A stretch of 50,244 nt of DNA from Pseudomonas sp. A-1 (GCF_004801855.1 NZ_SSTC01000028.1:1-50244), one strand, 5' to 3'. Positions 1 to 9,592 are shown, counted from the stretch's first letter. Program-made: numbers and translations. The notes: generated by a model not told the origin, from the letters alone.

Positions 1-15
1 AAGACCTGTTGCCAT
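1..15 (-). CDS. 5' end of a gene running off the left edge
   Basis: An ATG on the minus strand at 15 is preceded by a clean AGGAGG seven bases upstream (22-28 on the plus strand). Only five codons (MATGL) are visible before the window ends, so no function can be assigned. The gene lies downstream of the ATPase gene on the same strand, with 57 bases between that gene's stop and this start. The call rests only on the ribosome binding site and start codon. Confidence 0.55.
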
Positions 16-72
16 AGCGCATCCTCCTGGTGAGGGTTCAAGAATGCACCATGACTTCCTGGGACTGCACAC

Positions 73-1554
73 CTAGTCGGCACGCACCGTGCGCTCGGCG
101 GCCCAGGCGCGCAGCGCCGCCAGCTCCTCGGCCATCACCACCGACAGCGGCGCGGTCTGCTGCAGGGTGGCGAGCAGCAGCGCCTGATCCACCGCACACT
201 GCCGGGCCTGCGCCGCATACAGGGCGCTGACCACCGCCTGCTCGATCTCCGCCCCGGAAAAGCCCGTGCTGGCCGCGGCCAGCAGCGCCAGGTCGAACTG
301 CTCCGGCGCCAGCTCGCGGCGCGCCAGGTGGATACGGAAGATCTCGGCGCGCGCCGCCTCAGCGGGCAGGTCGACGAAGAACAGCTCGTCGAAGCGCCCC
401 TTGCGCACCAGCTCCGGCGGCAGCCGGTGGATGGCGTTGGCGGTGGCGACCAGGAACACCGGCGCCCTGCGCTCGGCCATCCAGGTCAGCAGGGTGCCGA
501 GCACCCGCTGGCTGACCCCGCCGTCGTGCTCGCCGCTGGCCAGCCCCTTCTCGATCTCGTCCATCCACAGCACGCAGGGCGCCATCTGCTCGGCCATCTT
601 CAGCGCCTCGCGCAGGTTGCGTTCGGTTTCGCCGAAGTACTTGTTGTACAGGCAGGCGAAGTCCAGGCGCAGCAGCGGCAGGCCCCACAGCCCGGCCACC
701 GCCTTGGCCGCCAGGCTCTTGCCGCCGCCCTGCACGCCGACCAGCAGCACGCCGCGCGGCCGGTCGGCCGCTGCGGCAGCGAAGAAGGCATCGCGGCGCT
801 CGCCCAGCCAGCGCTTGAGGTTGTCCAGGCCGCCGACGTCGGCGAAACGCGCGGTCTCGTACTCGAAGCCGAGCACGCCGTCCATGTCCAGCAGCTGGAA
901 ACGCGCACGATTGAGCTCGGGCAGATCGTCCTGGGTGATGGCGCCGTCGTTGCAGATCACGTTGCGCGCCAAGAGGCGCGCCTCGGCATGGGCCAGGCCG
1001 CGCAGGTTCTTCACCAGCTGCTGCAGGGTGCGGTTGTCGGTACGTACCCGCGCGCCCTGGTTGCGCTCGCTCCAGCGCTGCGCTTCCTCGCGGACGATGG
1101 CCAGCAGCTCGTCCTCGCCGGGCAGCGCCAGGCTGAAGCGTGCCGCCAGGCGCTGCAGCTCGGCCGGCAGCTTGAGCGCATGGGAGACCAGCACCAGGGT
1201 CGGCCCCGGCTGCCCGGCGGCCATCGCCACCTCCTTGAGCAGGCGCACCAGGCGCGGGTTGTCGCCGAGGAACGGATGCAGGTCGCAGAACACGTAGAGG
1301 TTGGCGTGCGGATCGGCCTTGACCAGGCGCAGCGCCACCTCCGGCTCGCGGCTGTCGCCCTCGCCGAGCGGCTCGCCGCCGAAGCCCAGACGCTGCACGC
1401 CCTCGGTGACCGACCACAGGTACAGCCCGAGGCCGCGGCGGACCGCCAGGCCGCTGAGGGTTTCCAGCACGCGCGGTTCGTCCCAGGACTCGACGACGAT
1501 CAGGCGCACGCGCGAGTCGAGCACCAGGCCCAGGTCATGGATATCGTTCTTCAC
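73..1554 (-). CDS. AAA+ family ATPase (FtsH-like ATPase core)
   Basis: This 493-residue protein has an N-terminal regulatory half and a C-terminal AAA+ module. A Walker A motif (GVQGGGKS) is followed by a Walker B with a DE pair (VLWMDEIEK), a sensor-type region (VFLVATANAIHRLP) and an arginine finger region (RKGRFDELFF). This is the FtsH/CDC48-like AAA subfamily without a protease domain. I chose the GTG at 1554 because AAGGAG lies about six bases upstream, while the longer frame to 1614 has a low-complexity proline stretch and would leave little promoter space before the divergent HIT gene. The partner and substrate are unknown. The same ATPase, HIT, coq7, speD, osmC, vfr neighbourhood exists in P. 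aeruginosa. Confidence 0.9.
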   Translation of the reverse strand: MKNDIHDLGLVLDSRVRLIVVESWDEPRVLETLSGLAVRRGLGLYLWSVTEGVQRLGFGGEPLGEGDSREPEVALRLVKADPHANLYVFCDLHPFLGDNPRLVRLLKEVAMAAGQPGPTLVLVSHALKLPAELQRLAARFSLALPGEDELLAIVREEAQRWSERNQGARVRTDNRTLQQLVKNLRGLAHAEARLLARNVICNDGAITQDDLPELNRARFQLLDMDGVLGFEYETARFADVGGLDNLKRWLGERRDAFFAAAAADRPRGVLLVGVQGGGKSLAAKAVAGLWGLPLLRLDFACLYNKYFGETERNLREALKMAEQMAPCVLWMDEIEKGLASGEHDGGVSQRVLGTLLTWMAERRAPVFLVATANAIHRLPPELVRKGRFDELFFVDLPAEAARAEIFRIHLARRELAPEQFDLALLAAASTGFSGAEIEQAVVSALYAAQARQCAVDQALLLATLQQTAPLSVVMAEELAALRAWAAERTVRAD

Positions 1555-1631
1555 ACGGACTCCTTGTGGGGTGGGCGGCGGCGGGCGCAGCCGGTAAAAT
1601 CGGCCCATCCGCAACCAATGGAGAGACGCCT

Positions 1632-1970
1632 GTGGACTGCCTGTTCTGCAAGATCGTCAACGGCGACATTCCGGCGCGCAAGCTCTACGAGGACGACCAG
1701 GTGGTCGCCTTCCACGACATCGCTCCGCAGGCGCCGGTGCATTTTCTCGTGATTCCGAAAAAGCACATAGCCACCCTTCACGATATCGGCGAAGAGGACA
1801 AGGCGCTGCTCGGCCACATCGTCCACACCGCCCAGCGTCTGGCCCGCGAGCAGGGCTGCGAGGAAGGCTTCCGCGTGGTGATGAACTGCAACGAGCAGGG
1901 CGGCCAGACCGTCTACCACATCCACATGCACGTGCTCGGCCAGCGCCAGATGCACTGGCCGCCGGGCTGA
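1632..1970 (+). CDS. HIT-family nucleotide-binding hydrolase (HinT-like)
   Basis: This 112-residue protein carries the histidine triad HIHMH at residues 96-100 and an N-terminal CxxC (residues 3-6), both typical of HinT-like purine nucleoside phosphoramidases. The length matches the family (about 110-120). The GTG at 1632 is preceded by GGAGAG, and the protein then starts directly with the conserved CLFCKI segment. It is divergent from the ATPase gene with a 77-base shared promoter region, and coq7 follows on the same strand. The physiological substrate is not evident from sequence. Confidence 0.9.
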   Translation: MDCLFCKIVNGDIPARKLYEDDQVVAFHDIAPQAPVHFLVIPKKHIATLHDIGEEDKALLGHIVHTAQRLAREQGCEEGFRVVMNCNEQGGQTVYHIHMHVLGQRQMHWPPG

Positions 1971-1989
1971 TCGCACGCCCCCTGATCCC

Positions 1990-2017
1990 GCGCAAGCCCG
2001 CCCGTACCGGCTTGCGC
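1990..2017 (+). terminator. Hairpin between the HIT gene and coq7
   Basis: A 9-bp perfect stem (GCGCAAGCC at 1990-1998 with GGCTTGCGC at 2009-2017) encloses a 10-base loop. It has no U tract, so it may be a weak terminator or an RNA-processing hairpin. Confidence 0.35.
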
Positions 2018-2052
2018 CAGACTTGCCGCCGTCGCCATTGCCGGAGGTCGCC

Positions 2053-2700
2053 ATGACCAGCCAACGCCACTACTCCCCGGCCGATCGCCTGCTGCAGCAG
2101 GCCGACGCCGCCCTGCGCACCCTGCTGCCGTTCAGCGGCCAGCCGGGCCGCCCCTCGCCCGCCCGGAACAAGGACGAGGTCGAGCTCAACGAGGCCGAGG
2201 CCAAGCACGTCTGCGGCCTGATGCGCATCAACCACACCGGCGAGGTGTGCGCCCAGGCGCTCTACCAGGGCCAGGCGCTGACCGCGAAACTGCCGCAGGT
2301 GCGCCAGGCCATGGAGCAGGCCGCCGACGAGGAGATCGACCACCTGGCCTGGTGCGAGCAGCGCATCCGCGAACTGGGCGGCCGGCCCAGCCTGCTCAAC
2401 CCGCTGTTCTACGGCCTGTCGTTCGGCATCGGCGCCGCCGCCGGGCTGGTCAGCGACCGGGTCAGCCTGGGCTTCGTCGCCGCCACCGAGGACCAGGTGG
2501 TCAAGCACCTCGACGAGCACCTGGCCCAGCTGCCGCCGGGCGATGCGCGCTCGCAGGCCATCCTCGAGCAGATGCGCGTGGACGAGCTGCAGCACGCCAC
2601 CACCGCGCTGGATGCCGGCGGCCTGCGCTTCCCGGCGCCGGTCAAGGCCGGCATGACCCTGCTGTCCAGGGTGATGACCAAGGCTACCTACCGCCTCTGA
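2053..2700 (+). CDS. coq7: Demethoxyubiquinone hydroxylase Coq7
   Basis: Coq7 is a membrane-associated di-iron monooxygenase that hydroxylates 2-polyprenyl-3-methyl-6-methoxy-1,4-benzoquinone in the penultimate step of ubiquinone synthesis. The 215-residue protein shows the carboxylate-bridged di-iron ligands: E64 (HTGEV), E94/H97 (EEIDH), E146 (ATEDQ) and E178/H181 (DELQH). The hydrophobic region around residues 117-135 probably contacts the membrane. The ATG at 2053 follows CCGGAGGTCGCC, a good ribosome binding site, so the ten upstream in-frame residues are not used. A shared hairpin terminator separates it from the convergent speD. Confidence 0.97.
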   Translation: MTSQRHYSPADRLLQQADAALRTLLPFSGQPGRPSPARNKDEVELNEAEAKHVCGLMRINHTGEVCAQALYQGQALTAKLPQVRQAMEQAADEEIDHLAWCEQRIRELGGRPSLLNPLFYGLSFGIGAAAGLVSDRVSLGFVAATEDQVVKHLDEHLAQLPPGDARSQAILEQMRVDELQHATTALDAGGLRFPAPVKAGMTLLSRVMTKATYRL

Positions 2701-2720
2701 AGCCGTAAGCCAAAAACGCG

Positions 2721-2744
2721 AAAGGGCACCCGAGGGTGCCCTTT
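2721..2744. terminator. Bidirectional rho-independent terminator, coq7/speD
   Basis: AAAGGGCACC pairs with GGTGCCCTTT around a CGAG loop. The A-rich start and T-rich end let it serve both convergent genes, coq7 and speD. Confidence 0.85.
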
Positions 2745-2763
2745 CTGCTGCTGCGCGGCGATC

Positions 2764-3558
2764 TCAGTGCGGCATGTTGCGGCCGTAGAAGATCTCCAGC
2801 ATCTCGTGACGCACGCGCTCTTCAACCTGGGCGCGCTGCTCGGCGGAGAGGTTGTTGGTAGCGTCGCCGAACAGGTAGTTGTCCAGATCGAAGTCCTTGA
2901 GCAGCATCTTGGTGTGGAACAGGTTCTCCTGGTACACGTTGACGTCGGTCATCTGGTACGCCTCCTTGGTGTCGTCGGAGAGGTACTTCTGGATCGAGTT
3001 GATCTCGTGGTCGATGAAGTGCTTCCTGCCCTCCACGTCGCGGGTGAAGCCGCGCACGCGGTAGTCGACGGTGACGATGTCCGAGTCGAACGAGTGGATC
3101 AGGTAGTTGAGCGCCTTCAGCGGCGAGATCACCCCGCAGGTCGACACGTCGATGTCGACACGGAAGGTGGCGATGCCTTCCACCGGATGGATCTCCGGAT
3201 AGGTGTGCACCGTGATGTGGCTCTTGTCCAGGTGGGCCAGGATGGTTTCCTTGAGCGGACCCGGCGACTCCTCGATCTGACTGTCGGTGGGCTCCACCGG
3301 CTGCTCGGAGATCAGGATGGTCACGCTGGCGCCCTGCGGATCGTAGTCCTGGCGGGCGATGTTGAGGATGTTGGCGCCGATGATCTCGACCACATCGGTG
3401 AGGATCTGCGTCAGGCGCTCGGCATCGTAGACCTCGTCGATGTACTGGACGTAGGCCTGCTGGTCTTCCGGCGTCTCGGCGTAGCAGATGTCGTAGATGT
3501 TGAAGCTCAAGGTCTTGGTCAGGTTGTTGAACCCATGGAGCTTGAGTTTGCTTTTCAT
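2764..3558 (-). CDS. speD: S-adenosylmethionine decarboxylase proenzyme
   Basis: SpeD makes decarboxylated SAM, the aminopropyl donor for spermidine. The 264-residue protein is the long class found in Pseudomonas and E. coli, which self-cleaves to create a pyruvoyl cofactor. The expected cleavage site is K112-S113 ([13 protein letters not shown]), with conserved H and C residues downstream ([12 protein letters not shown]). The start is the ATG at 3558 ([10 protein letters not shown]). An adjacent GTG one codon upstream is possible, since GGGGAG sits 9 bases before it. No speE follows here, so aminopropyl transferase must be encoded elsewhere. It is convergent with coq7. Confidence 0.97.
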   Translation of the reverse strand: MKSKLKLHGFNNLTKTLSFNIYDICYAETPEDQQAYVQYIDEVYDAERLTQILTDVVEIIGANILNIARQDYDPQGASVTILISEQPVEPTDSQIEESPGPLKETILAHLDKSHITVHTYPEIHPVEGIATFRVDIDVSTCGVISPLKALNYLIHSFDSDIVTVDYRVRGFTRDVEGRKHFIDHEINSIQKYLSDDTKEAYQMTDVNVYQENLFHTKMLLKDFDLDNYLFGDATNNLSAEQRAQVEERVRHEMLEIFYGRNMPH

Positions 3559-3678
3559 CACCGTCGGTAACTCCCCAGGTGTATGCGGCGTTGCCGCGGT
3601 TATGGCATGCCCGTCAGCGGCACGCGGCAGCTGCGTAGGACGGCTTGCACCTCTTCGCCAAGGCGGTGGCTATAAAGA

Positions 3679-3714
3679 AGGCGCCGCGCCATCCATCGGG
3701 ATCACGCGGCGCCT
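3679..3714 (-). terminator. Terminator downstream of the osmC-like gene
   Basis: A 10-bp perfect stem (AGGCGCCGCG at 3679-3688 with CGCGGCGCCT at 3705-3714) has a 16-base loop. Read on the minus strand it is followed by TTCTTTATA, a modest U-rich tail that suits termination of the gene ending at 3793. Confidence 0.55.
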
Positions 3715-3792
3715 CTAAAAAAATAAGCGCGACATTATGCAGATGGCAGGCTCGCTCGCCTAGAGCCTGCCGGCAGATTGTGGCCGGACGGC

Positions 3793-4218
3793 TCAGGCGC
3801 CCAGCTCGACGATCTCGTAGCCGTGGCTGATCTCCACCCCGCCGCGCTCCAGCATGATCGACGCCGAGCAGTACTTCTCCGCCGACAGCTCGACCGCGCG
3901 CTTGACCTGGGCCTCCTTGAGGCCGCGGCCCTTGACCACGAAGCGCAGGTGGATCCTGGTGAACACCTTCGGCTCGCTCTCGGCACGCTCGGCCTCGAGG
4001 AAGGCCTCGCAGCTCTCCACCGCCTGGCGCGACTTCTTGAGGATGCTGACCACGTCGAAGCTGCTGCAGCCGCCGAGGCCGAGCAGCAGCATCTCCATCG
4101 GTCGCACGCCCAGGTTGCGCCCACCGTGCTCGGGCGGGCCGTCCATCACCACCACATGGCCGCTGCCCGACTCGCCAAGGAACATGGCCTCGCCGGCCCA
4201 CTGGATGCGTGCTTTCAT
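3793..4218 (-). CDS. OsmC/Ohr-family protein
   Basis: This 141-residue protein has the OsmC fold signature with two conserved cysteines, C51 in GLGGCSSFDVV and C117 in KYCSAS. These are the pair used by OsmC and Ohr enzymes for thiol-dependent peroxide reduction. It resembles the YhfA branch more than Ohr. YhfA-type members lie next to crp in enterics, and here the gene is next to vfr, the Pseudomonas crp homologue, so that synteny is conserved. Peroxidase activity is inferred from family only. It is divergent from vfr across a 222-base intergenic region. Confidence 0.9.
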   Translation of the reverse strand: MKARIQWAGEAMFLGESGSGHVVVMDGPPEHGGRNLGVRPMEMLLLGLGGCSSFDVVSILKKSRQAVESCEAFLEAERAESEPKVFTRIHLRFVVKGRGLKEAQVKRAVELSAEKYCSASIMLERGGVEISHGYEIVELGA

Positions 4219-4440
4219 CAGCCTGACTCCGTGCTCGGATAAAAGGGCGACAGTCTACCATAGCCCCAGGGTGCGGCTCTTTCGTCGAGTCTGTGTGATA
4301 GGCAACGCAATTTTCGGTTATTGTCGGGGCGCCGGCTGTTAAGCTGCAGGCGTAATGCTGGCACACTCGCTGATCGGAATAACGGATCCAGATACGGCCC
4401 GGCACCTTCGGGCTCATTCTTCCACCTTTAGGGACCGGGC

Positions 4441-5085
4441 ATGGTTGCAATCAGCCTTACACCAAAGCTCAAGAACCTCGACAAGCTGCTGGCGCACTGT
4501 CACCGCCGCCGCTACACCGCCAAGAGCACCATCATCTATGCGGGCGACCGCTGCGAAACCCTGTTCTTCATCATCAAGGGCTCGGTGACCATCCTCATCG
4601 AGGACGACGACGGTCGCGAGATGATCATCGCCTACCTCAACCCCGGCGACTTCTTCGGCGAGATGGGCCTGTTCGACCGCGAAGGCCACGAGCAGGAGCG
4701 TAGCGCCTGGGTACGCGCCAAGACCGAGTGCGAGGTGGCCGAGATCAGCTACGCCAAGTTCCGCGAGCTGACCCAGCAGGACCCGGAGATCCTCTACACC
4801 CTCGGCAGCCAGCTGGCCGACCGCCTGCGCAAGACCACCCGCAAGGTCGGCGACCTGGCCTTCCTCGACGTCACCGGCCGGGTGGCGCGCACCCTGCTCG
4901 AGCTGTGCAAGCAGCCCGACGCCATGACCCACCCCGACGGCATGCAGATCAAGATCACCCGCCAGGAAATCGGCCGCATCGTCGGCTGCTCGCGCGAGAT
5001 GGTCGGCCGCGTGCTCAAGTCCCTCGAGGAGCAGGGCCTGGTCAGCGTCAAGGGCAAGACCATGGTGGTGTTCGGCACCCGCTGA
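4441..5085 (+). CDS. vfr: Virulence factor regulator Vfr (cAMP receptor protein family)
   Basis: The 214-residue protein is nearly identical in recall to P. aeruginosa Vfr. It has an N-terminal cyclic-nucleotide-binding beta-barrel (about residues 20-110, including the phosphate-binding cassette GEMGLFD and [17 protein letters not shown]), a dimerisation helix, and a C-terminal winged helix-turn-helix with the recognition helix in [20 protein letters not shown]. With cAMP it activates virulence, quorum-sensing and type III secretion genes in P. aeruginosa. The ATG at 4441 gives the canonical length. The upstream region contains TGTGATAGGC near 4291, which resembles half of a CRP/Vfr site, but I cannot support a full operator. 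Confidence 0.97.
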   Translation: MVAISLTPKLKNLDKLLAHCHRRRYTAKSTIIYAGDRCETLFFIIKGSVTILIEDDDGREMIIAYLNPGDFFGEMGLFDREGHEQERSAWVRAKTECEVAEISYAKFRELTQQDPEILYTLGSQLADRLRKTTRKVGDLAFLDVTGRVARTLLELCKQPDAMTHPDGMQIKITRQEIGRIVGCSREMVGRVLKSLEEQGLVSVKGKTMVVFGTR

Positions 5086-5103
5086 AGCCATCCGCCCCGA
5101 ACG

Positions 5104-5131
5104 AAAAGGCCGTCCCCAGGGACGGCCTTTT
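5104..5131. terminator. Bidirectional terminator, vfr/trpC
   Basis: AAAAGGCCGTCC (5104-5115) pairs perfectly with GGACGGCCTTTT (5120-5131) around a CCAG loop. The A and T ends make it work in both directions between the convergent genes. Confidence 0.9.
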
Positions 5132-5148
5132 GCATTGCGCGCGACGGG

Positions 5149-5948
5149 TCAGCCCGGGAAGAACAGCCGGCGCAGCTCCTCGCCCGGCTCGGGCGCGCGC
5201 ATGAACGCCTCGCCGACCAGGAAGCTCCAGACGTCGTGGCGCTCCATCAGCTCGACGTCGGCGCGGGCGAGGATGCCGCTCTCGGTGACCACCAGGCGGT
5301 CGGCCGGAATGCGCGGCAGCAGCTCCAGGGTGGTCTGCAGGCTGACCTCGAAGCTGTGCAGGTTGCGGTTGTTGATGCCGAGCAGCGGGGTATCCAGATG
5401 CGTGAGGGCGCGCTCCAGCTCCGCGCCGTCGTGCACCTCGACCAGCACGTCCAGGTTCTGCTCCCTGGCCACCTGGGCCAGCTCGACCAGCTGCACGTCG
5501 TCCAGGCAGGCGGCGATCAGCAGCACGCAGTCGGCGCCGATGGCGCGCGCCTCGATCACCTGGTAGGGATCGATCAGGAAATCCTTGCGGATCACCGGCA
5601 GCGCGCAGGCGGCGCGCGCCTGCTGCAGGTAGGCGTTGGCGCCCTGGAAGAAGTCCACGTCGGTGAGCACCGACAGGCAGGTGGCGCCGCCGGCCTGGTA
5701 GCTGGCGGCGATCTGCGCCGGGTCGAAGTCGGCGCGAATCACCCCCTTGCTCGGCGAGGCCTTCTTCACCTCGGCGATCACCGCAGGCCGGCGCTGCGCC
5801 GCCTGCTGCTGCAGGGCGCGGGCGAAGCCGCGCGGCGCGGAGGCCTCGCGTGCGCGCGCCTCCTGCTCGGCCAGGCTGACCTGGGCACGGGCCTCGGCGA
5901 CTTCCTCGACCTTGCGGGCGACGATCCTTTCCAGCACGGTCGGTACGC

Positions 5949-5952
<4 letters not shown>
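5149..5952 (-). CDS. trpC: Indole-3-glycerol phosphate synthase
   Basis: TrpC closes the indole ring in tryptophan synthesis, converting CdRP to indole-3-glycerol phosphate. The 267-residue TIM barrel shows the family motifs [12 protein letters not shown] (catalytic lysine region), [39 protein letters not shown] and TESGI. The start at 5952 overlaps the trpD stop in ATGA, implying translational coupling. The upstream in-frame extension to 6900 is a shadow of trpD and is not used. It is the last gene of the trpGDC unit and ends at the shared terminator with vfr. Confidence 0.97.
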
Positions 5953-6994
<1,042 letters not shown>

Positions 6995-6995
<1 letters not shown>

Positions 6996-7588
6996 CAGCG
7001 CACGCCTCCGCTCTGCTTGAGGAAATTGGCCAGCAGCTCGTGGCCCTGCTGGGTGAGGATCGATTCGGGGTGGAACTGCACGCCCTCGACGTTCAGCGTC
7101 CGGTGGCGCAGGCCCATGATCTCGTCGACGCTGCCGTCCTCGAACTGGGTCCAGGCGGTGATCTCCAGGCAGTCCGGCAGGCTCTCGCGGCGCACCACCA
7201 GCGAGTGGTAGCGGGTCACGGTGAGCGGATTGGCCAGGCCTTCGAACACGCCCTGGTCCTTGTGGAACACCGGGCTGGTCTTGCCGTGCATGGCCACGCG
7301 GGCGCGCACCACCTCGCCGCCGAACGCCTGGCCGATGCTCTGGTGACCCAGGCAGACGCCGAGCAGCGGCAGCCGGCCGGCGAACTCGCGGATCACCGCC
7401 AGCGACACGCCGGCCTCGTTGGGGGTGCAGGGGCCGGGGGAGACCACGATGCGCTCGGGATTCAGCGCGCGGATCTGCTCCACGCTCAGCTCGTCGTTGC
7501 GCACCACCTTGACCTCGGCGCCCAGCTCGCCGAAGTACTGCACCAGGTTGAAGGTGAAGGAGTCGTAGTTGTCGATCATCAGCAGCAT
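6995..7588 (-). CDS. trpG: Anthranilate synthase glutamine amidotransferase subunit
   Basis: TrpG releases ammonia from glutamine for TrpE. The 197-residue class I amidotransferase carries the triad C79 (GVCLGHQ), H173 and E175 (GVQFHPES), plus the oxyanion segment [11 protein letters not shown]. The first 17 bases of the gene are the left attachment repeat of the integrated element, so the coding sequence is intact but everything upstream of the ATG comes from the element. The new ribosome binding site is AGGAGG with 11 bases before the ATG. Its partner trpE is now 30 kb away, beyond the right repeat. The nearest upstream gene on the same strand is the element's H-NS-like gene, which may contribute transcription. 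Confidence 0.97.
7572..7588. repeat. Left attachment site (attL core)
   Basis: This 17-bp direct repeat equals the right copy at 37969-37985. On the minus strand it reads ATGCTGCTGATGATCGA, the first codons of trpG (MLLMI plus two bases). Sequence immediately to its left (trpG body) is chromosomal, and sequence to its right is element. Confidence 0.92.
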
Positions 7589-7640
7589 AAGCGGCTTAAC
7601 CTCCTGATTTTGCTAGGCTTTTCGCCTGAATCGCAGGCTT

Positions 7641-7680
7641 GATACCCGCTTGGATACCCGCTTTTTCTCTGGATACCCCT
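7641..7680. repeat. Arm-type repeats inside the left end
   Basis: GATACCCGC occurs at 7641-7649 and 7653-7661, and a related GATACCCCT at 7672-7680. The same 9-mer occurs three times near the right end. Direct-repeat arrays flanking the core are expected of arm-binding sites for a tyrosine integrase; the binding is inferred. Confidence 0.65.
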
Positions 7681-7815
7681 GCGTCGACGATCGTGAAGCG
7701 CCCGCACTAAAGCCTTGGATTCTCGCATGTATCGCGTCGCAGCAGAAATGCCCGCTCTGGTGCCACTGAAGGGCATGCACTCACCGCCCGGCGGGACACC
7801 GTCACTGCGTAGAAC

Positions 7816-8181
7816 TCAAGCCTGCAGCCACCCCTCAACAACATCAGCCCCGAACTCCGCTTTCCACTCCTTCAGCAGTGCATGGTTCAAGCTCTTGGTC
7901 TCGATGCGCTTGCCGGTGACCGGTTGCACGTAGACCTTCACCTGGCGGGGACGACGCTGCTTCACAGCAGCAGGAGCAACCGGCTCAAGCTCGACCGACT
8001 GCGGATTGAGGATGGCGACCACCTCCGCTAGGTCGATGCCGTACTCGTCCATCAGCGCCTTCAGCCTCTCCTCGAACTCCATTTCGCGCTGCAGGCTGGC
8101 GTCGGCCTGCAGTTGCTCCAAGAGAGCCATCTGTTTCTGCAGCTCACGCTCGGCGCGGCGGAACTCGGCCAGTTTGGACAT
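7816..8181 (-). CDS. MvaT/MvaU-family H-NS-like silencer
   Basis: This 121-residue protein matches the Pseudomonas xenogeneic silencers MvaT and MvaU. It has an N-terminal coiled-coil oligomerisation region (MSKLAEFRRAEREL through about residue 60, with the FEERLKALMDEYGIDLAEVVAIL segment) and a C-terminal AT-hook-like DNA-binding domain (QVKVYVQPVTGKRIETKSLNHALLKEWKAEFGADVVEGW). The ATG at 8181 has AGGAG seven bases upstream, so the five earlier in-frame residues are not used. Such proteins bind AT-rich DNA and repress acquired genes; an element-borne copy could silence cargo or adjust the host network, as plasmid-borne homologues do. It reads toward trpG with no strong terminator between. 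Confidence 0.9.
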   Translation of the reverse strand: MSKLAEFRRAERELQKQMALLEQLQADASLQREMEFEERLKALMDEYGIDLAEVVAILNPQSVELEPVAPAAVKQRRPRQVKVYVQPVTGKRIETKSLNHALLKEWKAEFGADVVEGWLQA

Positions 8182-8230
8182 GTCATCTCCTTTCATTTTG
8201 TAACGGAATCAAATCGGATGTGGCCGACTA

Positions 8231-8293
8231 CTAGCCGACACGCAGGTATTCGTGGAGGGTGGCACGGCTGATGCCGAACTCGCTAGCTGTGAT
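8231..8293 (-). pseudogene. C-terminal remnant of a serine resolvase/invertase
   Basis: The minus strand encodes ITASEFGISRATLHEYLRVG followed by TAG at 8231-8233. This is the terminal helix-turn-helix typical of Tn3-type resolvases and invertases. Nothing of the catalytic domain remains; the frame is lost at the adjoining transposase wreck. It is evidence of an earlier transposon between the silencer and the Hachiman genes. Confidence 0.6.
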
Positions 8294-8372
8294 CTCTCAG
8301 TAGGTTGTTCATCCGGAGCATTCTCAGAATTCTGGAAGTGCGAGCAACACAGCCCTCCAAGAGCCCCGGATT

Positions 8373-8670
8373 AGCCTGCATAAACATGCCCGTATTACCC
8401 CTTGAGGTCGAGCCCTTTTGGTACAGCGCATACTCAATGGGCTGCGGGCCAAGGAAGCGGCGCAAGCCGCTGGTATCAGTCTCCGTACAGCCTACAAGTG
8501 GCTCAGGTGCTTTCGTGAGGAAGAGGAAGCGGGCTTGATCGCTCGTCACGCCCGCACTCATGCCTCCACGCCACGGCAGACTTCCTGATCGAGCAACTGA
8601 TTGAGCTGCGCCGCTCTCGAAAGGCCTATCGGCAGTTACTTTACAGAGCGCCACTGAAAGGCCGCTTAAA
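8373..8670 (+). pseudogene. IS481-family transposase N-terminal remnant
   Basis: Reading from 8373 gives SLHKHARITP, then a stop (TGA 8403-8405), then GRALLVQRILNGL and a helix-turn-helix stretch (AAQAAGISLRTAYKWLRCF) and AGLIARHARTHAS, characteristic of the start of IS481-type transposases. A frameshift near 8580 moves the reading to FLIEQLIELRRSRKAYRQL, after which similarity ends. The catalytic DDE half is absent. It lies directly upstream of hamA and together with the resolvase scrap fills the stretch from 8182 to 8812, which has no intact gene. Confidence 0.75.
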
Positions 8671-8812
8671 CTTTACAACGCAGTTGCGTTGTCCAGAAAC
8701 TTTAAGAGAGGATCACCCACGTCCTTATACGCAGGGCTCGCCCCTCTACCGAGGCGGGATCGCCCTCCGTTTGCGTCCGCGAGTTATTTCTACATTGACA
8801 GGGAAGAAAAGC

Positions 8813-9592
8813 GTGGTGCAGTTCAACGATTGGTGCCGCTGGACCAACGAGCCGGTTGGGAACAACCGCCACCGAGTGATAACCTGTCAGGCCGTCAACC
8901 TTCCGACGGGGATCCAAGCAACGGCCGCCGTCGTTGCAGGGCATTATGCTTCGGAGGAGCATGTAGCGCGCGCGCTCACTCGTCTCGGCAAGCCGGCCGC
9001 AGCTACGCTGATTCAGAGCAAGCTTCCCACAACCAAGGCGATACGCTCCGGTGATCTTGGCGAGATCTACGCAACGGAATGGATCGACTCCCATAGCGGC
9101 GGCTATCGCGCTCCGATCAAGCGCCTACGCTGGAAAGACCATCGCAACATGGCGATGCGCGGCGACGACGTGATCGGCATCCGCCAAGACACTCAAACCC
9201 AGAACCTACAGTTCCTGAAGACGGAGGCGAAGAGCCGCGCCAGGCTGACCAATCAAGTCCTCGTCGAAGCACGGGCCGGCCTAGACAAGGATGGTGGCCT
9301 GCCGTCCCCCCACGCGTTGTCCTTCATCTCGGCGCGCCTTGTTGAACTGGGTAATTTGCCGCTCGCCGACGCAATCGATGATGCACTGCTCAAGCACGGG
9401 ATCCCGGCTCAGAACGTCCAACATCTGCTTTTCACCTTTTCTGGCAACGCGCCGGCTCCCCTGCTAACCGCTTCTATCCAAGCCTACTCGGGACCAATCA
9501 ATCAGTGGGGGGTTGGTCTGCATGTAGAGGAACACGCCGACTTCATCGGCGAGGTCTATGATCGAGTGATCGACGATGCCAACAACGCCTGA
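8813..9592 (+). CDS. hamA: Hachiman nuclease subunit HamA (DUF1837)
   Basis: HamA is the nuclease of the Hachiman anti-phage system and works with the helicase HamB. The protein shows a PD-(D/E)XK-type pattern: E84 (DLGEIYATEW), D118/D119 (RGDDVIGI) and E138-x-K140 (KTEAKSR), numbering from the start chosen here. The DUF1837 signature YRAPIKRLRWKDHRNMAMRGDDVIGI is recognisable. The frame is open back to a TTG at 8684 inside transposon debris, but GTG codons at 8813 and 8816 have GGGAAG upstream and give 258-259 residues, somewhat short for the family, so the N-terminus is uncertain. It overlaps hamB by 17 bases, indicating coupled translation. Confidence 0.85.
   Translation: MVQFNDWCRWTNEPVGNNRHRVITCQAVNLPTGIQATAAVVAGHYASEEHVARALTRLGKPAAATLIQSKLPTTKAIRSGDLGEIYATEWIDSHSGGYRAPIKRLRWKDHRNMAMRGDDVIGIRQDTQTQNLQFLKTEAKSRARLTNQVLVEARAGLDKDGGLPSPHALSFISARLVELGNLPLADAIDDALLKHGIPAQNVQHLLFTFSGNAPAPLLTASIQAYSGPINQWGVGLHVEEHADFIGEVYDRVIDDANNA

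Noticed and set aside
4280-4320. CRP/Vfr operator upstream of vfr
   Set aside because: Only one half-site-like TGTGA is present; the second half is not recognisable, so autoregulation cannot be supported from this sequence.
7579-7776. Minus-strand 65-codon frame overlapping the trpG start
   Set aside because: It spans the attachment and arm repeats, has no convincing ribosome binding site and no family similarity.
7560-7820. tRNA gene as integration target
   Set aside because: P4-type integrases often use tRNA genes, so I looked at both ends, but no cloverleaf is present; the core lies in the trpG coding sequence.
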